DNA from: Romanomermis culicivorax
Taxonomy: Eukaryota > Nematoda > Enoplea > Mermithida > Mermithidae
Assembly: GCA_963922205.1 (NCBI GenBank)
Contig: CAWUHX010000097.1
Location: 310,001 to 374,000 of the forward strand
DNA length: 64,000 nucleotides
Reading direction: 5' to 3'
The notes beneath the pieces are model-generated. The model worked only from the letters and a program-made list of their open reading frames with translations. It had not been told where the DNA came from and ran no database searches. Below are positions 34,230 through 44,263 of this stretch, piece after piece (within the stretch, counting starts at the first letter, position 1; every line of letters begins with the position of its first letter). Position numbers and translations under genes: made by a program.

Positions 34230-34395
34230 TTCGTTTATTTTGGGGGAAACGGGATTTGACAATTTCGGGAAATAAGGATTTTCGGGGGGAAAGGGAAAAT
34301 CGATGTTTGATTTAAAGCATTCTTCGGGAAAACGGGACTCTCGGGGAATCGAGACATTCGGGGAAAAGGGACATTCGGAGAATGGGGATACACCC
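34230..34395. repeat. Degenerate ~20-bp TTCGGGGAAA repeats
   Basis: Repeated phrases of the form TTCGGGGAAANGGGA occur about seven times between 34230 and 34385. Simple tandem array; no coding evidence. Confidence 0.55.
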
Positions 34396-34396
34396 G

Positions 34397-34413
34397 AGGG
34401 TTCGAGACCCTCA
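34397..34413 (+). other. tRNA T-arm-like stem-loop, no full tRNA
   Basis: GAGGGTTCGAGACCCTC folds as a 5-bp stem with a 7-nt TTCGAGA loop, the canonical tRNA T-arm, and contains a B-box-like GGTTCGAGACC. I could not find a matching D-arm, anticodon arm or pairing acceptor strand upstream, so I do not call a tRNA gene. It could be a tRNA-derived SINE relic or chance. Confidence 0.3.
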
Positions 34414-34485
34414 CCGAGCGTTACTTTATTGACGCGCCGGCCGCATGGATAGGGCATACGACACTTGTTTCACCTATTAATGCAG

Positions 34486-34914
34486 AATTACACGAGGCTC
34501 ATCGACGTACGTCGTGACTAGAATTTCAAATTCGAGCGACGCCGCGGAAGAAGAAAATCGTGGCAATTTAATCGCCAGTGTTTCAGCGACGACCGCCGAC
34601 GCGTTGCCTTACGATGCGGGATCTGAGCAACAATCTTCGAACAACGGCGCAGCGGCTGGCCGTGCCCATGGCGTCTTGCTTGAACATTTTACCACGACGA
34701 CAACGACGACGACTAAAATGTTGAAAACGGGTGCTAAATCGTCAACGTTGATTCCTCGCGATCGTCGTGCGACACAGACGGCTGCGGCGGCCGCCGGATC
34801 GTCGAGCGGTCGTCGAGAAGGAAACACTATGATTTACGTTATCAGCGTCATTCTCATTATTGTCCTTTTGATGACATTTCTTTCAACTTGGATTTCATGG
34901 ATAATGGATCGAAG
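34486..34914 (+). CDS. Candidate host exon encoding a single-pass membrane segment
   Basis: Open frame, GC-rich compared with surroundings. It has no ATG near its left end (a GTG at 34514) but follows an acceptor-like TATTAATGCAG and ends at CGAAG/GTAAAA, a good donor at 34915. The protein is Ser/Ala/Thr-rich with a run of eight Thr, then RRATQTAAAAAGSSSGRRE, then a ~22-residue hydrophobic segment (IYVISVILIIVLLMTFL) near its end. Topology would suit a type II membrane protein. I do not recognise the family; it could also be a chance ORF. Confidence 0.4.
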
Positions 34915-35469
34915 GTAAAATTGAGTTGAGAAATTACAATTTGTGACGTCAGCAAGCTATATGTTAGATTCGTAGGATCTTGGATACTGATGCTCGAAAA
35001 GGACAAAATTCAATTCCATGTTGTATTGTCAATTTCCGATCAAAAGCTCTGTATTTTTTTAATCGTCTCAGCGCGTTCTCATGACTGTGATGTTGGATTT
35101 TATGTAATATTGGGTAATATTGCCCGATTGGATAATATGGCCCGAATAATATTGCCCGATTTCAAAAATTTGGACATGTTGTTACCAGCAACTTAGGAAC
35201 AACATGGTTTTTGATATTTTAAAAATTTATTTTTCGTCCATATCAAAATCATGCGTTTTAAATCAAATATTTCGTTATCGACATTCTCCAAAAGCCACTT
35301 CCTAGGACCGTTCTAGAAGAGATGTCCAGGCTTCGAAGGCTTTGTGTATTTGACGGAGATGTCAAAATTTCGATTTTTTTTCCTTCATTCCTATCAAAAA
35401 GATGAAGGTGTATCCGATCATTAAAAATCACAAATTCACAACAATAATTTTTCTTTGTGGGTCGTAAAA

Positions 35470-35786
35470 ACAGAAGTGCATGCATTTTTACCGTGCTGCT
35501 CCTGTGCATGCCCATACATTATTCCAACTGTAAGGGCGTGTCAGATCTTGACTTTTTTTATCGAGCTCTTCTGTCGACACGAGTAAATATTCTCTACCGC
35601 CGTTGCCCAAATTCTTGGGCCATTGGCCCCTCCTGTAAAGCTTACTTTATGTCGCACAGCTCCAATTTCGAAGCAAATAGCCTATTTAATGAGACCGGGA
35701 ACGTAGAGAAATGCCTTTTTCAGGTGGAAAGCTTGCGATGCGCATGCATATTGTCAGCAAAATTGAAGTCCTGTTTGCTACAGTGA
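35470..35786 (+). CDS. Possible Cys-rich exon, unrecognised
   Basis: A 109-codon frame from 35457 encodes a hydrophobic start and a Cys-rich stretch (RRCPNSWAIGPSCKAYF, NETG glycosylation sequon, later CACILSAK). After an AG at 35471 the reading phase fits the donor at 34915 (two leftover bases plus one). This is compatible with an extracellular part of the protein begun at 34486, but the acceptor is weak. Function unknown. Confidence 0.25.
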
Positions 35787-36428
35787 TTTTGCGAAAAAAA
35801 ACTTGTTCACCAACGTAAAGCTTGGTGTTTCTCTCCCTGAGCACTTTTTGCGTTCCAAGTCACATTTAGAAAAAATGGACTGTAGATTTGATGCAAAGCT
35901 ATTACTGTGGGTTTTTGTGGATGAAAATGTTTTTTGGATTCAGCAAAAAGACAGTGCTCGCTGTCAATGACATCTAGAATACTGATGTAGTAATTTTTCA
36001 TGTTCTGCACCAGTTTGTCGTCTAGATCATTCAATTGAAATGTTGAATGACCATCATATCAGTGATGAGTCAAAAATCCGGTACACGACATGACTAACAG
36101 TGTACATACGACAGGAAACCCAGAAAATTTTCGTTGAAAAACTTAAACTTCAAAACAAAACCGCCTTTTTTTGATATTCCAGAAGAACATGCTTCCTATT
36201 CTATAGATATCATTAGAAATATCATCCTCAAGTCTGTTCTGATTTAGAACTGCTTTAAAAAAAGCATGATCATTCTGTTAAAGGCACAATTGCGTTGGCC
36301 ATAAACTGATTGAACTGAATGTAATGTGTAATGTCTTTTATTCCAAGAAGATCAAATTAGAAATGACTTCAGAGTCAAACTGATTAGAAAGTTTTAGTGC
36401 AATGTGCAACGAGTCGCATTGTTTATAG

Positions 36429-36554
36429 ACGCTACAAACCAGACTTACAATCCGCCGAAAAGTGGATAATTGATGGCGGCATTGCAAAACCATACTACGT
36501 TGATGATGAAGGAAAAGCTTACTCAACCGAAATGTCGCCCATAGGCTCAACTCA
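36429..36554 (+). CDS. Possible internal exon
   Basis: 126 bases flanked by a GTTTATAG acceptor and a CTCA/GTAAGC donor, open in one phase. It encodes 41 residues of ordinary, non-repetitive composition (RYKPDLQSAEKWIIDGG, then YYVDDEGKAYSTEMSP). A second AG at 36607 is followed by coding-like HPIRLRYDRENFHDV, but in a phase that does not join cleanly. It may be part of the same gene as 34486 or a pseudogene remnant. Confidence 0.35.
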
Positions 36555-37029
36555 GTAAGCTGCATGATTTATTTTTACATTTATGCATTTATTTTTTTAC
36601 CCATTAGGTCACCCAATTCGTTTACGTTATGATCGGGAAAATTTCCACGATGTCAAACTTGGTTAATACTTGTCTTGATTGTCGATTTTTGGGCACGCTT
36701 GTCCATGGTCACTATTTTTACTGGGAGGATCCTAGTTACCGTTATACATCCTTCACTTGGCACGATCCGTTTTTAAAAACAAATTTAATTTCCTGTTAGT
36801 AAAGTTGTTTTTATGAAAGGTTTGAAGTGACTACAATTTTGCAGTATCATCAAAATCCAATGAATTTGTACAGAAAATGTTTTAAAATGGACGTCATACA
36901 GATTACAGTCGCAATGATAGATGGGTCTACCACAAAATTTTCTTTAAAAAATGTCGCTAAACACAATATTTTACACCAAACATCCCCAACAAAGTATCTC
37001 AAACAAAATGTCCTAGGCAAAATATCCTA
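36555..37029. other. Spacer or intron, nothing firm
   Basis: Apart from the possible coding patch at 36608-36664 noted above, no gene is seen. Confidence 0.35.
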
Positions 37030-37635
37030 AACAGAAAATATAACAAATTACTTTACATTACACTACTTTACATCACATTACTTTACATCACATTACTTTA
37101 CATTACATTACTTCACATTACATTACTTTACATGACATTACTTTACATCACATTCTTTACATTACTTTACATTAGATTACTTTACGTTACATTACATTAC
37201 TTCACTTTACATTACATTACTTTACATTGGATCACTTCACATTGCATTACTTTACATTACATTACTTTACGTTACTTTACTTCACTTTACATTACTTTAC
37301 ATTACTTTACATTACATCACATTACATTATGTTACATTACTTTACTTTACATTACATCACATTACATTATGTTACATTACTTTACTTTACTTCACTTTAC
37401 ATTACATTACTTCACATTACATCACTTTGCATTACTTAACATTACTTAACAACACTTTCTTTACATTACATTACTTTACATTACATCACATTATGTTACA
37501 TTACATTACGTTATATTCCTTTACATTACTTTACTTTACATCACATTCTTTACATCGCTTCATATAACATTACTTACATTGCATTACATCACATTACTTT
37601 ACGTTACATTACCTTGCATTACATTACAAACACTA
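37030..37635. repeat. TTACAT-type microsatellite, about 600 bp
   Basis: A long degenerate run of CATTACTTTACATTACATCA-style units built from TTACAT and TTACTT. The Leu/Thr/His/Tyr-repeat frames through it are artefacts of the repeat, not genes. Confidence 0.95.
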
Positions 37636-38250
37636 GATATCTGAATGTTATCAACTAGATGGCAAATTTTTCCAAAAACCAACTCTGTTCATCTTTTTTC
37701 ACTCGAAAGAATACAAAATTAGAAATAATGAAAAAAATTTTTGGCAAGGTTCTCATTGGGGAATTTAAAACCGAGAAGATGTATTTTGATGAACTTTGGA
37801 AGGTCAAAATCTAAAAACTTTATTGCTTCCGTTAGGTATAATCACTGTTCTTTTTGTGGAGACCCATCATGTCGTTTTTCTCGCTCAAATGCTACCATAT
37901 GCCATGCATGCTTGAGCTTTTCAGAGTAACTTATTTATGCTTCTGCAGTAATTAATTTATCAAAAATTTAAGTTTGGTTTTTAGGTCAGATTATAAGAAT
38001 TTATCAAAATTCACAGTAACAAAAAGCAAAGCGAAGGAAACCTAAATTGCATACAAAATCGAGGGCTGACTAAATGTACCGAGCAGTGTTTTTGTGCCAA
38101 AACATGATTTTTTTGCACGAAAAGGTTTGGAATGGCACGAAAAAACAGTGTTTGTACCGATTGACACAGAACTTGCGGCGGGTCACTAAAAACTGTCTGA
38201 CGATCAAGATTATGCAAATTTCGGAGGAAGCTGATCTCAAGAAGATGTTG
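37636..38250. other. Spacer left of the solo LTR
   Basis: AT-rich, no gene seen. Ends at the target-site sequence TAAC (38251-38254). Confidence 0.45.
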
Positions 38251-38254
38251 TAAC

Positions 38255-39719
38255 TGTCACGTGCCGCTCAATCCTCCAACGTCACGTGATTCCGATCATG
38301 CCGGCATTTTGTTATTTTTCATGTTTTGTTTATTACCCGATCATGCTTTTGTTTATTTCATTTTTACACATGCATTTTACGTTCGTTTTTATATTTTTCA
38401 TGCATTTCTATGTTTCGTTTTGTTGTATTTTTATTTCTTTACAAACGCGGGCTACAGTAGGCCCTTTAGCTAAAAACTTCCGCCAGTCGTGCTCCACGAG
38501 CACATGGCTATTTTTGGTGCACTCACGCACCTCTTATCATCAAAATTAGCGTCGTTTTTGTTACGCAAAACGACTAGCTAAGAAGTTTTAGCTAAAGACG
38601 TTCATATGCTTAGCATAGGCACTGCAGCCGGCCTCAGTGCTAAACGCATGTGAATGAAAAAATGTCTATGTGCTCATAGGCATCTTCTGCATCGCGTCTA
38701 GCTGCAGAAGTTAGCTTGAGCGCCGAGAAACTCCGCCCAAGCTGCAGCTGTAGCCAAACATGTCCTTAAAAGGACATGTTTCTTTAGTTTTTCGCTCATT
38801 CTTGGGTTCACCAAGCTTTCGTCCAGTTGTCACTCCGCGTCCGCCGCCTCCTCGTCAAATTTGCATAATTTTATTATATACCTGTGCGTCCGCCGCCTTA
38901 TTATCAATAAATTTGCATAAATTTACTCGTGTTCACTGCGTCCGCCGCCTCACGTCTACAGTACCCCGCTGCCCATCAGTGCCAGGTGTCCGACCGCCCC
39001 GGTTCGTGAATTAACCGTTGGAGTTTCGCCTCCCGCTCGCTTCCGCTCCCTCCCGCTCGCTGCCGCTCGCCGCCGCTCGCCGCCTAGGACGTTTGAGGAT
39101 CGCATCCCCCGCTCCCAGTGCCAGAAGACCGAAAGCATCCAGGGACTTGCCGCCTGTCGCGTCGTAATCGCTTGAGAAACAGGACTAGGTGAGTCTTCTC
39201 AGGGGATTATTGTTGTTGTTTGTGGGTTATTTGTTGGGAAATCCTTCCTAAGTCGGTTTCCCAAGGTTTCCACAGATAAGTAGGGCCTCCACCTCTCAGG
39301 TACGGGCTAAAAGGGGCTGTCTGGTTCATAATCGGGTCCCATAATTTAGGTCATTTTACGGGTGACCCTGTCCCCACTCTCACGGAGTAGGACTCGGGGA
39401 TTGTCGCACCTAGCCTGGCAGCGTTGTCCATTACCCTACAGCAAGACCCCAAGGACAACCCAAGAGAACCAACTATAGACCTCTCTATAGCCACCAATTG
39501 CCAGGTTAGGCCCCAACGCCAACTTGGGAAGCCTGGGGAAAATGCCAGTATCCATCAGGAGTCACAGCCTATTACTCACTGTAATGGGATCAATCTGATA
39601 TGGTTCACCATCAATGTGACGTCTAAAACACGGTACTACCTGATGAGATACCCAAACCTCCCCAGCTCTCCCAAGACCAACATGTCATACACGTGACATG
39701 GATGGCGCAATATGTGACA
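38255..39719 (+). repeat. Solo LTR of element C family, with TAAC target-site duplication
   Basis: 1465 bp, TGTCAC at the left and GTGACA at the right (6-bp inverted ends), flanked by TAAC at 38251-38254 and 39720-39723. It matches 56377-57841 at a constant offset of 18122; the one difference I found is C at 39000 versus T at 57122. It contains an AATAAA at 38906, a run of CCGCTCGC units at 39028-39085, and a strong splice donor TAG/GTGAGT at 39189. No internal domain follows, so this is a solo LTR formed by LTR-LTR recombination, or one allele of the element C locus. Confidence 0.92.
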
Positions 39720-40269
39720 TAACAAAGCAGCAGTAATATAATTTAAATGTCCGAAAATTAGTGTGAACGTGCAACCAGTTTCATTTGTTTGATAAAAAAA
39801 CGTGTTCATTAAAATGTGCTTTAAAACACTGCATTTTATTTGATTAAACATGTAAATTTATAGCAATGAAAACGTTATTGTTCAACATCACATGCAATAT
39901 GGCAAAAACAACTCATTCTCGATTTTGAGTCTGCCAAAGGATAAGGAATAATTTATGGAGCAATTGATCATATCTATCTGGGACATCCAGAAATAGTTCA
40001 AAAGCATAGGCAAATCGCGTAAGTTGTTAATCAAATTATTGTATTGACTGCCAATTTGACAGGACGAATATACCAACGTCGCTTATCTTGGCGACGTTTT
40101 TGTGTGAGCCATCATAAAGTGCCGAATAAATTTCCTTCATCTTCGAAAAATTCATTGAAATTAATGTCCATCCCTAAAAAACGTTTCAACCATTGAGAAG
40201 TTGAATTTAAGAGAATGTGACAATAAAAATTGTTCACAGTATTTGTGAAAAAAGAGTAAAAATATTCAT

Positions 40270-40700
40270 AAATAGCCGATTTTTCACATATTTTCGATCA
40301 AAACTTTGAAATTTAAATCACATTATGATTAATTTTCAATGAAAAAATGACTAAATTTTCGACTAAAAAACTAATAGATATTTCACATCTTTCCGATCAA
40401 AAAATCAAAATTTTGATCAATTTTCCATGAGAAATTACTAAATTTCCGACTTTGATAAAAAAACCCAGTAAATTTTCACATTTATCCCCAACAATTTAAA
40501 ATTCAAATCTGATTTTGATCAAATTCCATTAAAAAACATTAATAAATTTTGGTTTTTGATTAAAAAACATAAAATTTTTCACATTTTTTGCTCAAACATT
40601 CAGAATTTAAATTGGATTCTGATTAATTTTCCATAAAAAACGATAGATTTTCACCTTCCAAAAAAATCAAAATGTTATTCAGATTTCTATAAGCAAATGA
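40270..40700. repeat. Degenerate ~100-bp AT-rich tandem repeat
   Basis: Units contain TTTTCACAT, then CGATCAAAA, then GATTAATTTTCCAT and TAAATTTTCGAC phrases, recurring at about 40273, 40380, 40474, 40575 and 40646. The same array is present at 58392-58822 in the second flank copy. Confidence 0.55.
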
Positions 40701-41418
40701 TCAATTTTCAGCTTGGATCAAAACAACCAGTAAATTGTTTGCTCAATTTTATCCAAAAATTTCCTGAAATCCGGATTTTCGCCAGATTTTGGCGAATTTT
40801 GACAAGAAAATGACGAGTTTTTACGGTTTTTCGATTTGAAAGTTAAATTTCTGAAAAAAATTATTTGAAATTTTAGTTGTTGTCGATTTTCCTGAAATAT
40901 ATGTCTAGAAAATAGCCATTTTTCCATCCAAAATTTAAAAAAATATATTAAAATTTTAGAACTTTCGCCTTTTTTTCCTTACAAAAAAAGCGGAAGTCGA
41001 ACAAATTTTCACTAGCAAAAAGTGAAATTTTCGTGGAACTAATTCCGAATTTTAAGCTCACCAACTTTACGTCGAATTTGTTTTAAAGTTAAGAATTGAT
41101 TAATGGTTGGTTCAACCCATAAACCGGCTTCGATGGCCTTCAAGGCTTTACAAAATCTTTTCTCATATAAGCCATCACCAAATCGAAAATATAATCACGT
41201 TTTCCGACGTTGTCATCATATTTTTGCAGTAAATCTGAAAAAAAATTATGCTATTCTAAATGATTCCGATTCTGAAATTCGTATTTTGAATAGTCGGAAA
41301 TTATTCTTCTATTTTAGACAATTTTTTAATTGATTCTAAAAAATTCAAATAATTTGATATTCATGAAATTTCCACAATTTAAACATTTTCCAAATTTGAT
41401 TCAGACTTGCTTTTGGAT

Positions 41419-41848
41419 CATACATGTAACGGAGCCCCGAGGTCTGGGGGGAGGGGTTGGGCCACTTTTTTTGGGCCGGGGGTCAGCAATTCCCAAAATT
41501 TTGGGGGGAGGAGTCTCTGAAGAAAAAAAATCGATTTTTTCACGAAAAAATTCCGAAAAACATTTCAAAAAATAGTAATTTTTGTCTAAAATATGATACA
41601 AAATGTATATATATATATATATATATGGTGCGAAACGCCGAGAAAATTGACGTTTTTTTGTTCAAAAACTGACATTTTTCATCAAAAAAATTGACATTTT
41701 TCCGACCAAAAGTATGGGGGTCCCTAGGGCTACCCTATGGCTAACCATAGGATTGGAAAATCCTGTGGTGGTCGCCCAAGGGCTAGCCATATGGTTGACG
41801 ATTTCTGGGGGGGTTCCCATATCACTTCCCCCCCAAATTACATGTATG
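41419..41848. mobile_element. Short DNA transposon with CATACATGTAA ends and 8-bp TSD
   Basis: 430 bp with perfect 11-bp terminal inverted repeats CATACATGTAA / TTACATGTATG, flanked by TTTTGGAT at 41411-41418 and 41849-41856. The interior has G-runs next to the left end and C-runs next to the right end, a TA microsatellite (41606-41626), and GGTGCGAAACGCCG. No coding capacity. A second, independent insertion of the family is at 61705. Eight-bp TSDs fit hAT, P or Merlin; the superfamily is unresolved. Confidence 0.85.
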
Positions 41849-41920
41849 TTTTGGATAGATAAATGTATGAACTTTAAAAAAAATTTGGTTTTATCATCAG
41901 AATTGAAATTTTGCATTTTT

Positions 41921-42048
41921 GATGATTTCGAAATGAAATTTTTTTGGGAAGTCAATTGGAATCAGATGAAAATTTCACATTTTTAATGATCTCGAAATGA
42001 AATTTTCTTGGGAAGTCAATTGGAATCAGATGAAAATTTCGTATGAAA
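41921..42048. repeat. 64-bp direct tandem duplication
   Basis: GAAATGAAATTTTTTTGGGA at 41930 recurs as GAAATGAAATTTTCTTGGGA at 41994, with the following AAGTCAATTGGAATCAGATG also repeated. Two units, few differences. Copied again at 60043-60170. Confidence 0.8.
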
Positions 42049-42353
42049 AAAAATTTTTTGAGCAAGAAACTGAGAAAAATTCAGATTTTTTTTGTAAAAA
42101 TCCGAAATTTGATTTCCATCAATTTGATATTCATTACCCATTTTAAAATTTCTTATTAAACAATGAGTGTAACCCAACGAAGCTTTAGACGTCGGAAACC
42201 GCATTCAACTTGTTTTTCGTACAAAGCATCGTATTTCTGTATCTAAAAAAATAATTTAAACTTTTAAAAAATATAAATAAATGGAATTTTTAATAAAAAA
42301 ATTTTTTAATACAAATGTTAGAATTTGAATGGCTTCTTCAGACAGCAATAACC

Positions 42354-43074
42354 CTGGTTCGTGAATTAACCGTTGGAGTTTCGCCTCCCGCTCGCTTCCG
42401 CTCCCTCCCGCTCGCTGCCGCTCGCCGCCGCTCGCCGCCTAGGACGTTTGAGGATCGCATCCCCCGCTCCCAGTGCCAGAAGACCGAAAGCATCCAGGGA
42501 CTTGCCGCCCGTCGCGTCGTAATCGCTTGAGAAACAGGACTAGGTGAGTCTTCTCAGGGGATTATTGTTGTTGTTTGTGGGTTATTTGTTGGGAAATCCT
42601 TCCTAAGTCGGTTTCCCAAGGTTTCCACAGATAAGTAGGGCCTCCACCTCTCAGGTTCGGGCTAAAAGGGGCTGTCTGGTTCATAATCGGGTCCCATAAT
42701 TTAGGTCATTTTACGGGTGACCCTGTCCCCACTCTCACGGAGTAGGACTCGGGGATTGTCGCACCTAGCCTGGCAGCGTTGTCCATTACCCTACAGCAAG
42801 ACCCCAAGGACAACCCAAGAGAACCAACTATAGACCTCTCTATAGCCACCAATTGCCAGGTTAGGCCCCAACGCCAACTTGGGAAGCCTGGGGAAAATGC
42901 CAGTATCCATCAGGAGTCACAGCCTATTACTCACTGTAATGGGATCAATCTGATATGGTTCACCATCAATGTGACGTCTAAAACACGGTACTACCTGATG
43001 AGATACCCAAACCTCCCCAGCTCTCCCAAGACCAACATGTCATACACGTGACATGGATGGCGCAATATGTGACA
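42354..43074 (+). repeat. Element C 5' LTR, missing its first 744 bp
   Basis: Matches 57121-57841 (offset 14767) and 38999-39719. Begins inside the LTR at CTGGTTCGTG directly after flank DNA ending AATAACC, with a CC microhomology at the join. Ends GTGACA at 43074. Contains the splice donor TAG/GTGAGT at 42544. As drawn, it lacks the U3 promoter region. Confidence 0.9.
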
Positions 43075-43092
43075 TGGCGAGGCTGGAAAATC
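43075..43092 (+). promoter_or_regulatory. Candidate primer-binding site of element C
   Basis: TGGCGAGGCTGGAAAATC begins immediately after the LTR's GTGACA. TGG would pair with a tRNA CCA end. This sequence is absent after the solo LTR, as expected if it belongs to the internal domain. tRNA identity not assigned. Confidence 0.6.
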
Positions 43093-43094
43093 GA

Positions 43095-43440
43095 TCTTAA
43101 GTCTGGCACTCGCCCTTAAGTGTAAAACTTTACCCTTGGGTCGGATCTACCCCCAGGTCGGGTCAACTCCCATTTTAAGTCGGACAAGCCCCCTTAAAAT
43201 TGGGCACTAGCCATCCAATAAGTCGGAAACCCCCCCAAATTCGGGTTTACTGCCTAATGGGTCGGGAATGCCCCTTATTTCGGATTACCGCTACTGTAGG
43301 TCGGATACCCCCACCTCACGTCGCGTGTTATTACTGTAGTCGGAAATTTTTTTCCCGTGCAACCGAGAGTTGTTACTGTAGGTCGGGAATTTATCCCTGA
43401 ACATCAAATTTAATTACTGTAAGACGGGATTTGCCCTTAC
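43095..43440 (+). repeat. ~20-bp GTCGG repeat array with TACTGTAG motifs
   Basis: About 14 degenerate units of the form TTAAGTCGGANNAGCCCCC follow the PBS; the last four contain TACTGTAG or TACTGTAA. More ACAGTA/TACTGTA sites follow to 43860. TACTGTA-rich repeats are common in nematode genomes. Function unknown. Confidence 0.6.
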
Positions 43441-44074
43441 AAGTGATCTAAATGTGATCTATATGTGTAAATAACTATCTCATGCGTGTGTATTATCCCC
43501 TATGAGTAATAAATTCCCCTCTGAGTCGAGTTATCTATCCCCAGAGTCGCGTTATTTGTCCCAGAGTTGAGTTATATATCGAGTATCTGTATTTCTCCTC
43601 TGATTATTTCTGTACATTCTGCCTACTTAAATCGGTGTTGTAAATTCCCTTATCTGTTCTCTTTCCATCATTCCCCCCCCCTTCCTCTAATCCTGGGTGG
43701 TATACTGTAGCCCTCCGGGTGGGTGCCATTACAGTACGCCTGTGCCCATTCCCGTACTGTAACTACAGTATACCCATACGCGGGTACTGGTATCACAGCT
43801 GTAGGGGTTTACGGCCTCTCCTGACTGTTGGTGGTCCGTGACCCCATGATACAGTACACCCTCCACGTATGATTCTGGACGTCATACGCGGCTGCGATTT
43901 GTTAATTGTGTACAGCATTTTTTTCTGTCGGCGGAAACTGTCGGAACTGCTCACTTTTCCGGCCCCAAAATTTACACAGACTGTTTACACATTTAACACG
44001 CGTATGCCCAAATCCCGTATTCCCCGTCTACGGCTATTTTCCTTTCCCTTTTCCTTTCTCGGTCATCTGAGCGG

Positions 44075-44078
<4 letters not shown>

Positions 44079-44119
<41 letters not shown>
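44079..44119 (+). repeat. 41-base poly(A) run
   Basis: An uninterrupted A run followed by five T. It lies in the untranslated leader of element C, not at a 3' end. May be true or an assembly length estimate. Confidence 0.85.
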
Positions 44120-44123
<4 letters not shown>

Positions 44124-44263
44124 TCTGTTTTTTGGACGCCACCGCTACAGTATGACACCCTTACATAAGTTTCTCTCTTCTTCATTTCTACTTACTGTAA
44201 GGTCTGTTTCTTCTACTTTCCGGTTGTTGCATCTAGACCATAGACTTTACGGGTCATGTTCTT

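Larger units (their letters stand above)
39720..42353. repeat. 2.6-kb flanking DNA, first copy (duplicate of 57842-60475)
   Basis: AT-rich, non-coding sequence following the solo LTR. It repeats essentially base for base after element C's 3' LTR at offset 18122, including a nested transposon, a TA microsatellite and internal tandem repeats. It ends at AATAACC, where it is joined to the middle of an LTR. Confidence 0.9.

Noticed and set aside
37030..37635. Long Leu/Thr/His/Tyr-repeat open frames
   Set aside because: They are translations of the TTACAT microsatellite in any frame, not genes.
39424..39696. A 90-codon frame repeated identically three times (39424, 42779, 57546)
   Set aside because: It lies inside the LTR and is identical because the LTR is repeated; no protein features. 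A regulatory or leader role is more likely.
38255..43074. Treating 38255-43074 as one 4.8-kb LTR containing an insertion
   Set aside because: The 1465-bp LTR has its own perfect TAAC duplication on both sides and the following 2.6 kb also follows the 3' LTR, so that DNA is flank, not LTR.
44079..44119. Retrocopy poly(A) tail
   Set aside because: It sits within the element C leader with no target-site duplication or cDNA upstream.
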